NCBI GenBank assembly: GCA_937941715.1
Contig: CALDGX010000098.1
Coordinates: forward strand, 1 to 28,004
Source of the DNA: an uncultured Chloracidobacterium sp.
Lineage (GTDB): Bacteria > Acidobacteriota > Blastocatellia > Pyrinomonadales > Pyrinomonadaceae
Direction: 5' to 3'
DNA length: 28,004 bases
The position numbers and the translations under genes are program-made. Under the pieces are notes generated by a model. It was not told the DNA's origin, ran no database searches, and saw nothing but the letters and a program-made list of their open reading frames with translations. Numbering within the stretch: position 1 is the first letter of the stretch; every line of letters starts with the position of its first letter. Shown one piece after another: positions 11,857 through 19,381 of the stretch.

Positions 11857-11872
11857 TGTGATTCAGGTCACG
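11857..11872. promoter_or_regulatory. Crp/Fnr-type binding site upstream of the PFOR operon
   Basis: TGTGA-TTCAGG-TCACG matches the Crp consensus TGTGA-N6-TCACA at 9 of 10 defined positions. Its centre (11864.5) is about 41.5 bases upstream of the predicted transcription start at 11823, the standard position for class II activation by this family. The regulator itself is not in the window, and the start-site position is inferred, not measured. Confidence 0.55.
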
Positions 11873-12010
11873 TTCGCGGTGAGAAATTTCACTTGCGCCC
11901 ATATTGCACGAGCGGCCGGACGACGGATTTGGCTGTGACGATTCGCTGGTCGAGGTGGCGTGGTGAACGGAGAAAATTGACGCTGATCAAACCACACTCT
12001 GACAAAATGC

Positions 12011-12038
12011 AAAAGGCGAACCGCGAAGTTCGCCTTTT
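12011..12038 (-). terminator. Rho-independent terminator of tRNA-Thr
   Basis: An 11-base perfect stem, AAAAGGCGAAC / GTTCGCCTTTT, with a 6-base loop. It lies 22 bases beyond the tRNA 3' end in the tRNA direction and ends in TTTT on that strand. The symmetric flanks mean it could also work on the plus strand, though nothing on that strand needs it. Confidence 0.8.
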
Positions 12039-12059
12039 GAATAATTGCTGATGCAATTC

Positions 12060-12135
<76 letters not shown>

Positions 12136-12159
12136 TAGTGCGGATGACCGCAAGCGAAG

Positions 12160-12189
12160 ATGATAGCAAAAAGTCCTTTTCGTGTCCAA
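12160..12189 (-). promoter_or_regulatory. Predicted promoter of tRNA-Thr
   Basis: On the minus strand, TATCAT (12160-12165, 5 of 6 to TATAAT) is preceded by an 18-base spacer and TTGGAC (12184-12189). The -10 lies about 24 bases before the mature tRNA 5' end, a typical distance. Confidence 0.5.
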
Positions 12190-12230
12190 ATGAAGGCAGT
12201 TGAATAAGTGTTGAACAATGTAAAAAAATG

Positions 12231-12260
12231 TTGACCTTTAAGCAAGAAAACTGCTAACAT
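12231..12260 (+). promoter_or_regulatory. Predicted promoter of the FlgT-C-like repeat gene
   Basis: TTGACC (12231-12236, 5 of 6), an 18-base spacer, then TAACAT (12255-12260, 4 of 6). Transcription would start near 12267, giving a leader of about 95 bases with no obvious structure. It faces away from the tRNA promoter, so 12136-12362 is a divergent control region. Confidence 0.5.
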
Positions 12261-12362
12261 CTAAGGAGTCTGATGGTCAATATTTCGACCTCGCCCGCAA
12301 TCTTTGGTCATACTAAACATATTCAACTCACCCATACCTGAGTAGTTAAAAAGGAGAAAATC

Positions 12363-13343
12363 GTGAATTTCCAATCATTTTGCAAGAGAACTTTCTTTGC
12401 CGGGTGCATATTAGCCGCGACATCGGCGATCATCGTATTCGGACAAACGCCGAGGGCGACCCCGACACTCGTAATGGGTGAAGCGGCGAAGCCGAAAGCC
12501 ATTGCGGGCAATACCAATCTGTATTGTGCCGGCTACATTCAGCAAAGCGCGATGGCGACAGGTAACCGCATCATCGGCGGCAGTTCCGAGGCCGAGACCT
12601 ATAATTATGATGAAAAGGACTTTCTCTACATCAATATGGGCAGCGACAAAGGGGTGAATGTCGGCGACACGTTCGCTGTCGTCCGTCCCCGCGGCGAGGT
12701 AAACAGCCGGTGGTCGAACAAGACCGATCTTGGCTTCTACGTTCAGGAACTCGGAATGGTCGAGGTCGTGCGTGTGAAATCCGACCACTCGGTGGTTCGG
12801 ATAAAAGTCTCGTGCGACAGCATTCACGTCGGTGATATCGTCCAACTTACAGCAAAGCGCGTGAGCCCGATCGCAAATGTCGGCCGTCAATTGGATCAGT
12901 TTGCAGATCCCTCCGGAAAGGCCCGGGGAAGGATCCTGATGTCGCGGGACGGTGCCGAGATGCTCGGGCGTGACTTTATCGCGTATGTCGACCTCGGGAT
13001 GGATGACAATACCCAGATCGGAGACAGACTGACGGTCTATCGCCCGCTCGGAAAAGGCAACATAACACAGACCCCGCAGAAAGAAGCAGTAAGCGCCCGC
13101 GACGAGAGTTTTCAGAGCGACGTATATCGCGGAGGCAAGTTCTCAAATCAGGCTCAGAGGCGCGATGGTGACAAGGCCGAGGGGCGTGTTGTCACATCGT
13201 TCGAGGCCAAGCAAAACAGGCCCGAGCTGCGAAAGGTAGTCGGCGAGGCGGTGGTGCTGAACGTAAAAGAGCGGACGGCGACGATCGTTATTACCAAGAC
13301 GGCCCAGGAGGTTCACACCGGAGACTGGGTCGAGATACAGTAG
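12363..13343 (+). CDS. Exported protein with two FlgT-C-like modules, function unknown
   Basis: A 326-residue exported protein. It starts at GTG, supported by AAGGAG 6 bases upstream. Signal peptide is about 1-28 (FFAGCILAATSAIIVFGQ). The body contains two copies of a two-part unit. KDFLYINMGSDKGVNVGDTF...VVRP (85-109) is echoed by RDFIAYVDLGMDDNTQIGDRL..VYRP (203-228). The half at 129-161 (GMVEVVRVKSDHSVVRIKV...VHVGD-like) is echoed at 292-325 (VGEAVVLNVKERTATIVIT...VHTGDWVEI). The 'G..VGD.....RP' and 'G...V..V.....TA.V.I....I..GD.V' pattern resembles the C-terminal domain of the flagellar assembly protein FlgT and related outer-envelope proteins. No flagellar genes are nearby, so I infer a general periplasmic or surface role. 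Residues 1-84 and 162-200 are linkers. Confidence 0.8.
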   Translation: MNFQSFCKRTFFAGCILAATSAIIVFGQTPRATPTLVMGEAAKPKAIAGNTNLYCAGYIQQSAMATGNRIIGGSSEAETYNYDEKDFLYINMGSDKGVNVGDTFAVVRPRGEVNSRWSNKTDLGFYVQELGMVEVVRVKSDHSVVRIKVSCDSIHVGDIVQLTAKRVSPIANVGRQLDQFADPSGKARGRILMSRDGAEMLGRDFIAYVDLGMDDNTQIGDRLTVYRPLGKGNITQTPQKEAVSARDESFQSDVYRGGKFSNQAQRRDGDKAEGRVVTSFEAKQNRPELRKVVGEAVVLNVKERTATIVITKTAQEVHTGDWVEIQ

Positions 13344-13372
13344 CCAGAATCAGCAGCACAAGGGAGATCGAG

Positions 13373-13400
13373 CGGGCCGTATTCACGTACGGCCCGTTTT
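13373..13400 (+). terminator. Rho-independent terminator after the FlgT-C-like gene
   Basis: CGGGCCGTA-ttcacg-TACGGCCCG followed by TTTT: a 9-base GC-rich stem, 29 bases after the stop. It abuts the stop codon of the convergent pgsA gene. There is no T-run in the pgsA direction. Confidence 0.85.
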
Positions 13401-14096
13401 CTATTCAACGGTCTTCTTTTCAAGGGCGATCCGTTTTCGTTCGACGAAAAAGTACGAGAAATAATCCCACATTGACCAGATCGACGTGATGACGGCGATC
13501 CAGAGGGCACCGCGGCCGACGAGATAGCCAAAGACCTTCCAGTCATTGGCCGTGATCGCGAAATTGGCAAGGTCGGCGAATGCGACCCGAACCTCTTCGA
13601 CCTTCCAGAACATCGCCGGATAGTCGAGGCCGAAATTAGAGACCGGCGGTGTGCCGTTCGCCGCCGCGACCAGAAGCGCCACGACCGCGACACATTGCGC
13701 CCACATCTTTACCTTGCCGAGATTCTGGGCCTGAATGACCACGCCTTCGCTCGCTGCGACCGAACGGAGCCCGGTGATGATGAATTCGCGGCCAAGGATC
13801 AGGACGACAGCCCACGACGGTGCCAGATGCTTTTCGACGAGAACGATCAAGGCCGCCGAGATCAGGAGTTTGTCGGCGATCGGGTCCAGGAACTTGCCGA
13901 GGGTTGAAACCTGATTTCGCCGACGGGCAAGCTGGCCGTCCAAAATGTCAGAAAGCGACGCGATCAGGAATATCACGACAGCAAGTGCGTAACCGCTGAT
14001 GCCAAACCACTTTTCGGCGACCGGCGTCAACAGAACGACCACGAGCAGCGGCACGATCACTATCCGACCCAATGAAATGTAATTTGGCAGATTCAC
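13401..14096 (-). CDS. pgsA: CDP-diacylglycerol-glycerol-3-phosphate 3-phosphatidyltransferase
   Basis: Makes phosphatidylglycerol phosphate from CDP-diacylglycerol and glycerol-3-phosphate, an inner-membrane step of phospholipid synthesis. The CDP-alcohol phosphotransferase signature is complete: Asp50, Asp53-Gly54, Ala57-Arg58, Gly67, Asp71 and Asp75 (SDILDGQLARR ... GKFLDPIAD). The N-terminal MNLPNYISLGRI is typical of PgsA. At 231 residues it is longer than the usual 180-200: between the last hydrophobic segments sits an insert of about 45 residues (roughly 155-200, from NGTPPVSNFGL to NDWKVFG), probably an external loop. It starts at GTG with no clear ribosome site. Other phosphatidyltransferases share the signature, but the N-terminus favours PgsA. 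Confidence 0.92.
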   Translation of the reverse strand: MNLPNYISLGRIVIVPLLVVVLLTPVAEKWFGISGYALAVVIFLIASLSDILDGQLARRRNQVSTLGKFLDPIADKLLISAALIVLVEKHLAPSWAVVLILGREFIITGLRSVAASEGVVIQAQNLGKVKMWAQCVAVVALLVAAANGTPPVSNFGLDYPAMFWKVEEVRVAFADLANFAITANDWKVFGYLVGRGALWIAVITSIWSMWDYFSYFFVERKRIALEKKTVE

Positions 14097-14154
14097 AACG
14101 CTTATCTAGAGTTTATGCCGATGGCGGCCAAACATCAAGAATTAGGCATTTTGC

Positions 14155-14183
14155 AAAAAAAGGACGGCCATGGGCCGTCCTTT
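14155..14183 (-). terminator. Rho-independent terminator of the DUF1800-DUF1501 operon
   Basis: On the minus strand, AAAGGACGGCC-cat-GGCCGTCCTTT is followed by a run of seven T. It lies 22 bases beyond the DUF1501 stop and is an 11-base perfect stem. Confidence 0.92.
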
Positions 14184-14205
14184 ACCTGTTTTACTCCGGT
14201 CGATG

Positions 14206-15711
14206 TTACGGAAGGAAATTGAGCTGTGAGAATGTTCCCGGAAAATTGACCAGATTCGGAAAGACCGACGCCTGATCTGCCGGTGACAACCCGAACCAGC
14301 GGGCAAACGTCGACGCGTACTGATCGACCGATGTCGTTGGTATCCAACGTCCGCGAGGTGCGGTTCCGGAATCGGTATCATCATTTCCGCCCTGAACGAG
14401 CGTCGGAAAATAGGTTCCCGTCCCGTCCGGCCTCAGGCTGCCGTAAAAGTCGCCGCCGAGGACCGAACCGCCCATAACGAACATGTGGTTGCCCCACGCG
14501 TGATCGGAACCGACCGTCGCTCCGGAGCCCGCCGGATTGAGCGTGCGTCCAAAATCCGAAAGGGTGAACGTCGTGACATCATTGCTGACGCCCTGGACGA
14601 CCATTTCGTCGTAAAAAGCACGCATCGCCTGGCTGAACTGAGTGAACAGATTGACCTGTCCGGTCAACTGGCTCGTGTGAGTGTCAAATCCGCCGATCTG
14701 AACGTAAAAGATCTGCCGGTTAACATTCAGATCGAGCCGCTTTTTGATCAAACGGGCGACCTGTTTGAACTGGCGTCCGATACTGGTGGCGGGGAAAGTG
14801 ACAGTCACTTCCTGCGACGTCTGAAGTGCCGAGTTCGCCTGCATCGCAAGGTCGGTAACGTGACTCGCGGCAGCGATGTAGTTAGCCGAAAGGTCCTGTT
14901 GACGAAGAGCGTTAAAGGCATTCAATCTGGCCAGGGTCGAGCCCGTCGGATTTGTGCCAAAGCCGGCCGGATTCAATACGTTTGCCAGTGACGTATTCGA
15001 ATCGGCGATCGCGAGCGGCAGCGTCGTCTGGCCCGCCGTAAATAACTGCGAACCGGCGATCGAAGTCACCATCGGGATCAATCCGGTCGGGTTATTGGCC
15101 GTATTCATCCGGTCGGCCAGCTTTCCGCCCCAACCTGTGAAAGCCTGAGTATTGGAAATGCTCGTTTGGGCCTGATTGACCTGGTCCGAATGCGAAAAGA
15201 GCTGATACGGCTTTTGAAAAGCCGAACTCTGATACTGGGCTTTGGTCAACGGCCGGACGAGGTTGCCGACGTTCGGGACGATCGCCAATTTTCCAAGGCC
15301 GTAGAGCTCGTGAATGCCGTTGTTGACGATCGTGGTTCCGTTGATGGTCTGCGGGCCGAGCGACGGATGCAGTCCGTACGTCAGATTGCTGATCCGCGGT
15401 ACCGATATAGGCAGCAACTGGGCCTGCGGTATCGCCAAGCCCTGAGTGTTACGTGCGGCGGCGTAAGCGTCGTAGTTGCTGACCGTCGCGTCGCTATGGT
15501 TCGGTATCACCATGTTGTTGCCGTCATTGCCGCCGGACCAGAACAGAAGCACGAGTGCCTTGTAGGAATCGCCGCCGGCGGACTGACTGTCGATCACCCG
15601 CTGAGCCATCGCGCTCATAGCTCCGAGGTGATGCATCTGGGTGGCGAGTGCGACCATACCAAGGGCACAACCGCCGGATTTTTTCAAAAAGTCACGTCTT
15701 GTTTCTTTCAT
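14206..15711 (-). CDS. DUF1501 family protein, Tat-exported
   Basis: A 501-residue DUF1501 protein. The N-terminus has a twin-arginine signal, TRRDFLKK at 4-11, followed by GGCALGMVALATQ, so it is exported folded. The family resembles alkaline-phosphatase/sulfatase-fold hydrolases. Here SGGNDGNNMVIP near the N-terminus, and LSDFGRT and GSDHAWGNHMFV near the C-terminus, are the family's conserved likely metal-site segments. The catalytic activity of the family is not established. I choose the ATG at 15711, which has GAGGTGA about 6 bases upstream. A GTG at 15720 overlaps the DUF1800 stop (GTGA) and would add three residues. It is the second gene of the pair and is followed by a strong terminator. 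Confidence 0.93.
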   Translation of the reverse strand: MKETRRDFLKKSGGCALGMVALATQMHHLGAMSAMAQRVIDSQSAGGDSYKALVLLFWSGGNDGNNMVIPNHSDATVSNYDAYAAARNTQGLAIPQAQLLPISVPRISNLTYGLHPSLGPQTINGTTIVNNGIHELYGLGKLAIVPNVGNLVRPLTKAQYQSSAFQKPYQLFSHSDQVNQAQTSISNTQAFTGWGGKLADRMNTANNPTGLIPMVTSIAGSQLFTAGQTTLPLAIADSNTSLANVLNPAGFGTNPTGSTLARLNAFNALRQQDLSANYIAAASHVTDLAMQANSALQTSQEVTVTFPATSIGRQFKQVARLIKKRLDLNVNRQIFYVQIGGFDTHTSQLTGQVNLFTQFSQAMRAFYDEMVVQGVSNDVTTFTLSDFGRTLNPAGSGATVGSDHAWGNHMFVMGGSVLGGDFYGSLRPDGTGTYFPTLVQGGNDDTDSGTAPRGRWIPTTSVDQYASTFARWFGLSPADQASVFPNLVNFPGTFSQLNFLP

Positions 15712-15716
15712 TGATG

Positions 15717-18017
15717 TCACCTCTGTACTTGATATTGTGACGATGTGGCCACAAGGTAAATTGCCTGTCGAACTCGCCCGAGATTGTCGGTTGACACCAC
15801 GCTGGTGACTGCCGGCAGTATGGTCGCCTTCATTTGGGGCGACATCGTGCCATGCAGCATTCGGTTGTTGAGCTCGTCGAGCAGCAAGTTGCCGGTCGCA
15901 TCCGATGCTGAGATCGCGATCAGGTCGCCAAAATCCAAGGTCGTACCGTTTGGTGAATTCGGAACGCTGACCGGTACCGGTGCACTGGTCGGGCTTGGGA
16001 CCTGAAGCGTCGAGAATATGAAACGGTTGACGAAATTGGTGCGGCCGATCGACGTTCCCGTCGTCATGATCGCAAATTCGGGGCCGAGCAGCGTCGTTCC
16101 GGGCACCTTGTAGTCAGGCGGATAAAAGTTGAATACGGTCGGCGACAAAAACGGCGTCTGAGCCATACCGGTGAACTCCGCTCGTCCTACAAGATAGCCG
16201 TCCGACTGTGAAAGGCCGTCGGCCGATCTGACGCCGAAGTTCCGCAGGATATTTGTCGCAAACAGGACCGGTTCACGGAGTTTACCGTAATTCGGGTCGG
16301 TCTTGACGTTCCCGCGTGCCTCCGGGTCGAGCAGGATCGCCCTGATCACCGCCTTCATGTCACCGCGGACGCCAGATCCATTATTGTTGAAGGCAGCCGC
16401 AACGCGGCCCACATAGGCAGGCGTCGGGTCGCTGGTGACAAGCTGTTGGATCAGGATCTTGCCGATATACGGTCCGACATTCGGGTGATTGAAGATATTG
16501 TCCAGAGCCTGATTCATCGAGTTGTTAGCATAGGTCTCGATGTTTGGCAGCGTCGTGCAGTTCGTACAGGCGGCGACATTCGTCGTGGTCGAACCGGGAT
16601 AAGTCAGCAGCGTTTTTGCGGTCAGGTCGTGGCGGTTGTTTCCGACCGTCGTAACACCCGCATTGATCAGCAGCGGGTCGATAAAGTTGACCGTTCCAAC
16701 CGCGAGATTCGGACACAGTGCAGGCGTCTGGCAGAAACCCCAACCGGTGAGCACCTTGGTCAGATTATTGACAACATTCTGATCATAGGTCGGGATCGGA
16801 TTGTTGTTGCCATCGAGCATTAGCGTGCCGTCCTGATTGAGCATGAACAAACCGATCGAGAACAGCTGCATTATCTCGCGAGCATAGTTTTCATTCGGGT
16901 TTGTGCGGGTGCTGATCGCCATGTCGAGATAGCCGCCCATCGCCGGATTGAGCGTCATGTCTTTCATCAGGTTGCGGAAATTGCCGAAAGCGTGCTTTGA
17001 AAGCACTTTGTGATATTCGACCATGTGGCGACCCTGTTGGACGTCGACGCCCGACGTGACCCAGATCTGATTGAGAGCCCACGAGACCCGATGCCGAAGC
17101 TGAGCGTCGCCATAAAACGCCTCTCGGAAAAACCAGATCTGCGGCTGGTACATCGAATACGTATCTCTTACACACGTCACCGGAACGTCGTCGGCTCCGC
17201 CGTCGCATAATGGATCGGTACCGATATTCGCCGGTTTAAGCGGCTGATTCGGGTATGGATTGGCGGCCGACGGATACGGGGCCTCAAATTGTTCGGTCAG
17301 CCACGTTCGAAGTCCGATTCGGCGGATCCGTGCATCCAGTGCCGGAGTAGGGCCGAAAGTGGCCTGTTCGAGGAACCGCATACGGTCGCCGGACCATCGA
17401 TATCCGACAAAATCAGGCGTGCTCGGCGTCGCAGGTGAGCCTTTGGATATCCGCGAGCCGTTGTATCCGACAGGCGTCGGAACCGAACCGGGAGCGTCAG
17501 CGACATTGCCGCCGACCTGCCCGAGCCCAAGCCGCACGATATTGCTGCCGAGTCCGCGCCAGGTCAACTGGATCAGAATGTCGCCGTCCTGTTCCGGTGC
17601 CGACCAATATCCGATCTCGTCGTTGAGATCGGCGGTCAGGGCATAGATGCCCGACGTCCCCTTGGTGATCTGTTCAATATCGACCACCGGAAAGCGATAT
17701 TGCCGGCCGTTCTTGTCGGTTGCGTAAACGCGAAACGCGTTGGCACCTTCGCCCGGCAAAAGGCTGATATTAGTCGCGTATAAGACGACGCGGGAACCAA
17801 GACCGAAAGCCTTGGGGCCTGATTTTGCGATCTCATCCGAAGACTTTAGGATCCCGTCCGTTGCGATAGCCCTGGTCGACGCAGCTTCCGAGATGAGCAC
17901 CGGGGTCGGCGAATTAGGGTCAGGGTCTTCTTGGGCAAATGCGAATGCGGCGATCGCCGACAATACCAAGGTAATTGCCGTCAAACGCTTCGCTGAACTC
18001 GCTATCCAGCTATACAT
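15717..18017 (-). CDS. DUF1800 family exported protein
   Basis: A 766-residue DUF1800 protein. Signal peptide is 1-28 (RLTAITLVLSAIAAFAFA). Residues about 35-190 form a beta-rich N-terminal domain, probably Ig-like (GLGSRVVLYATNISLLPGEGANAFRVYATD). The DUF1800 core follows with its hallmarks: RFLEQATFGPT, YHKVLSKHAFGNFRNLMKDMTLNPAMGGYLD, NENYAREIMQLFSIGLFML, LTKVLTGWGF, and a C-terminal FNFYPPDYKVPG. The biochemical role of this family is unknown. DUF1800 and DUF1501 genes are found side by side in many phyla, which implies joint action. The start has AGGAGG at good spacing. Its stop lies 5 bases from the DUF1501 ATG and overlaps an alternative GTG. Confidence 0.93.
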   Translation of the reverse strand: MYSWIASSAKRLTAITLVLSAIAAFAFAQEDPDPNSPTPVLISEAASTRAIATDGILKSSDEIAKSGPKAFGLGSRVVLYATNISLLPGEGANAFRVYATDKNGRQYRFPVVDIEQITKGTSGIYALTADLNDEIGYWSAPEQDGDILIQLTWRGLGSNIVRLGLGQVGGNVADAPGSVPTPVGYNGSRISKGSPATPSTPDFVGYRWSGDRMRFLEQATFGPTPALDARIRRIGLRTWLTEQFEAPYPSAANPYPNQPLKPANIGTDPLCDGGADDVPVTCVRDTYSMYQPQIWFFREAFYGDAQLRHRVSWALNQIWVTSGVDVQQGRHMVEYHKVLSKHAFGNFRNLMKDMTLNPAMGGYLDMAISTRTNPNENYAREIMQLFSIGLFMLNQDGTLMLDGNNNPIPTYDQNVVNNLTKVLTGWGFCQTPALCPNLAVGTVNFIDPLLINAGVTTVGNNRHDLTAKTLLTYPGSTTTNVAACTNCTTLPNIETYANNSMNQALDNIFNHPNVGPYIGKILIQQLVTSDPTPAYVGRVAAAFNNNGSGVRGDMKAVIRAILLDPEARGNVKTDPNYGKLREPVLFATNILRNFGVRSADGLSQSDGYLVGRAEFTGMAQTPFLSPTVFNFYPPDYKVPGTTLLGPEFAIMTTGTSIGRTNFVNRFIFSTLQVPSPTSAPVPVSVPNSPNGTTLDFGDLIAISASDATGNLLLDELNNRMLHGTMSPQMKATILPAVTSVVSTDNLGRVRQAIYLVATSSQYQVQR

Positions 18018-18227
18018 AACCGTTTTCCTCCTGAGGACTGAAAAAGAATTGTCTTCGAATCGAATGGCGCAAAGGGAGGGACGCCGTTAAAAAATGTTTT
18101 ACCATCCGAGAATACACTATTATACCGAGAAACTCAATCGATTTTTTTGGCAGTGAACTCCAGTCAATAATTATCTTAGACGAGCCAAATCTCGTTTTGG
18201 CCGAAAAACAAATATTCGGCCCCGATC
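18018..18227. other. Spacer between the FG-GAP gene and DUF1800
   Basis: A/T-rich spacer. On the minus strand TATAAT occurs at 18119-18124, but no -35 lies at 16-18 bases. TTGACT at 18162-18167 is too far away to pair with it. A promoter for the DUF1800 gene is likely here but I cannot fix it. No terminator hairpin is visible after the FG-GAP gene, so read-through is possible. Confidence 0.35.
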
Positions 18228-19307
18228 TCAAAATGCATTCGGTTGATTGATCGGGATATCGCTCTCAACGCCCAGCCGGAAAACCCACCAATTCTCGTCC
18301 AAACTCCTCAAAATATACCAGGTTGCGTCGCTCGGTCGAAAAACCGCGATGTCACATCGGCCATCGCCATCGTAATCGCCCGGCACCGGTTTGTCGCCAT
18401 CGATACCAAACACGGTCTCCCGGACCTGCCCGTCCGAACTGTGCTTTGAACGCCAAACGAGACGGCCGTTGACAAACTGTCCGCCGGCAATATCGGTCTT
18501 TCCGTCTCCGTCATAGTCGCCCGGTATCGGAAAATCGACGTTTAGATAGTCGACAATATCCGGTTCCGTATATCCGCCGGCCATCGGCGACGTCCATACG
18601 TCGAACCGGGAATTGCGTTGCCCTCCAATGGCGCGAATATGTACGGCGACATCGCTGACGCCGTCGTTGTTGTAGTCGCCGAAAGCAGGCGTCCTTTCGA
18701 ACGGTTCATTGTCGCAAGCGTTCATCACGTCCTTTTGAACGAGGTTCTCACCGTCCTTGATCAAAACGCCATATATACTGCACGGCTCATTCGGATCTGA
18801 CTCGTCGGTTCGAAAAGTGAATACGGCAAGATCAGCTTCGGGGCCGGCGACAAAATTTCGGCTGGCTATTCCGCCGTAGCCTTTGTGATAAGTCACTGAA
18901 TAACCGCCTGTCGAATACTCGATCCAATAGTCACTGGCCTCCCAGGGAAATTTCAGTTCCGGTTCCCAACTCCGGAAGACCGCAAGGTCCGTAACACCGT
19001 CGTTATCATAATCTGCCGGTGCCGGCCGATCACCGCCAAGTCCCCACGGGCGGGCGACGATCTGTCCGGTCGAACTGCTGAGGTAATAAAAGAATGAGCG
19101 GCCGCGTTCGGATATAGTCCAAATACCGGGCCGATATACCGCAATGTCGGTCTTGCCGTCGCCGTCGAAGTCAAATTTCACGGTTCGGTCTGTTGCTGAA
19201 ACGGAAAGCACACCAATAACGGTGACGCCGGCAAAAACCGCCAGGCGAACAGAGACACCTCTGAGTTTTTTCCGAACATTCTTCAACGACACGACAGGAA
19301 CATCCAT
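18228..19307 (-). CDS. Exported FG-GAP / VCBS repeat protein
   Basis: A 359-residue exported protein. A hydrophobic segment (about 20-39, VRLAVFAGVTVIGVLSVSA) serves as signal peptide. The rest is a beta-propeller of FG-GAP-type repeats, each with a calcium-binding DxDxDGxxD loop: DFDGDGKTDIAVYRPG, DYDNDGVTDLAVF, DYNNDGVSDVAVH, DYDGDGKTDIAGG and DYDGDGRCDIAVFRPS. With about five clear loops the number fits a six- or seven-bladed propeller with some degenerate blades. Such proteins are surface or extracellular, often adhesive; the ligand is unknown. There is no ribosome site before the ATG; an internal GTG six codons in is also possible. It is read divergently from the DNA glycosylase. Confidence 0.88.
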   Translation of the reverse strand: MDVPVVSLKNVRKKLRGVSVRLAVFAGVTVIGVLSVSATDRTVKFDFDGDGKTDIAVYRPGIWTISERGRSFFYYLSSSTGQIVARPWGLGGDRPAPADYDNDGVTDLAVFRSWEPELKFPWEASDYWIEYSTGGYSVTYHKGYGGIASRNFVAGPEADLAVFTFRTDESDPNEPCSIYGVLIKDGENLVQKDVMNACDNEPFERTPAFGDYNNDGVSDVAVHIRAIGGQRNSRFDVWTSPMAGGYTEPDIVDYLNVDFPIPGDYDGDGKTDIAGGQFVNGRLVWRSKHSSDGQVRETVFGIDGDKPVPGDYDGDGRCDIAVFRPSDATWYILRSLDENWWVFRLGVESDIPINQPNAF

Positions 19308-19322
19308 TGAAAATATGGAGCA

Positions 19323-19352
19323 AATCTATATTATGTTGACTATCCAGTCAAC
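19323..19352 (-). promoter_or_regulatory. Dyad overlapping a predicted promoter of the FG-GAP gene
   Basis: GTTGACT-atcc-AGTCAAC (19335-19352) is a perfect 7-4-7 inverted repeat. On the minus strand its TTGACT (19346-19351) can serve as a -35, with TAGATT (19323-19328) 17 bases further as the -10. Transcription would begin about 9 bases before the ATG, giving a very short leader. Placed between divergent genes, the dyad is a good candidate operator. Confidence 0.45.
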
Positions 19353-19381
19353 GGCCGCCCGGGTCGGCCCAACGCAATTAT

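Noticed and set aside
12261..12362. Riboswitch in the leader of the FlgT-C-like gene
   Set aside because: No conserved riboswitch core or convincing stem structure could be found by eye.
12363..13343. Flagellar FlgT gene
   Set aside because: Only the C-terminal-type module is similar, it is duplicated, and there are no flagellar genes in the window.
18119..18167. DUF1800 promoter made of TTGACT and TATAAT on the minus strand
   Set aside because: The hexamers are 37 bases apart, far outside the usable spacing range.
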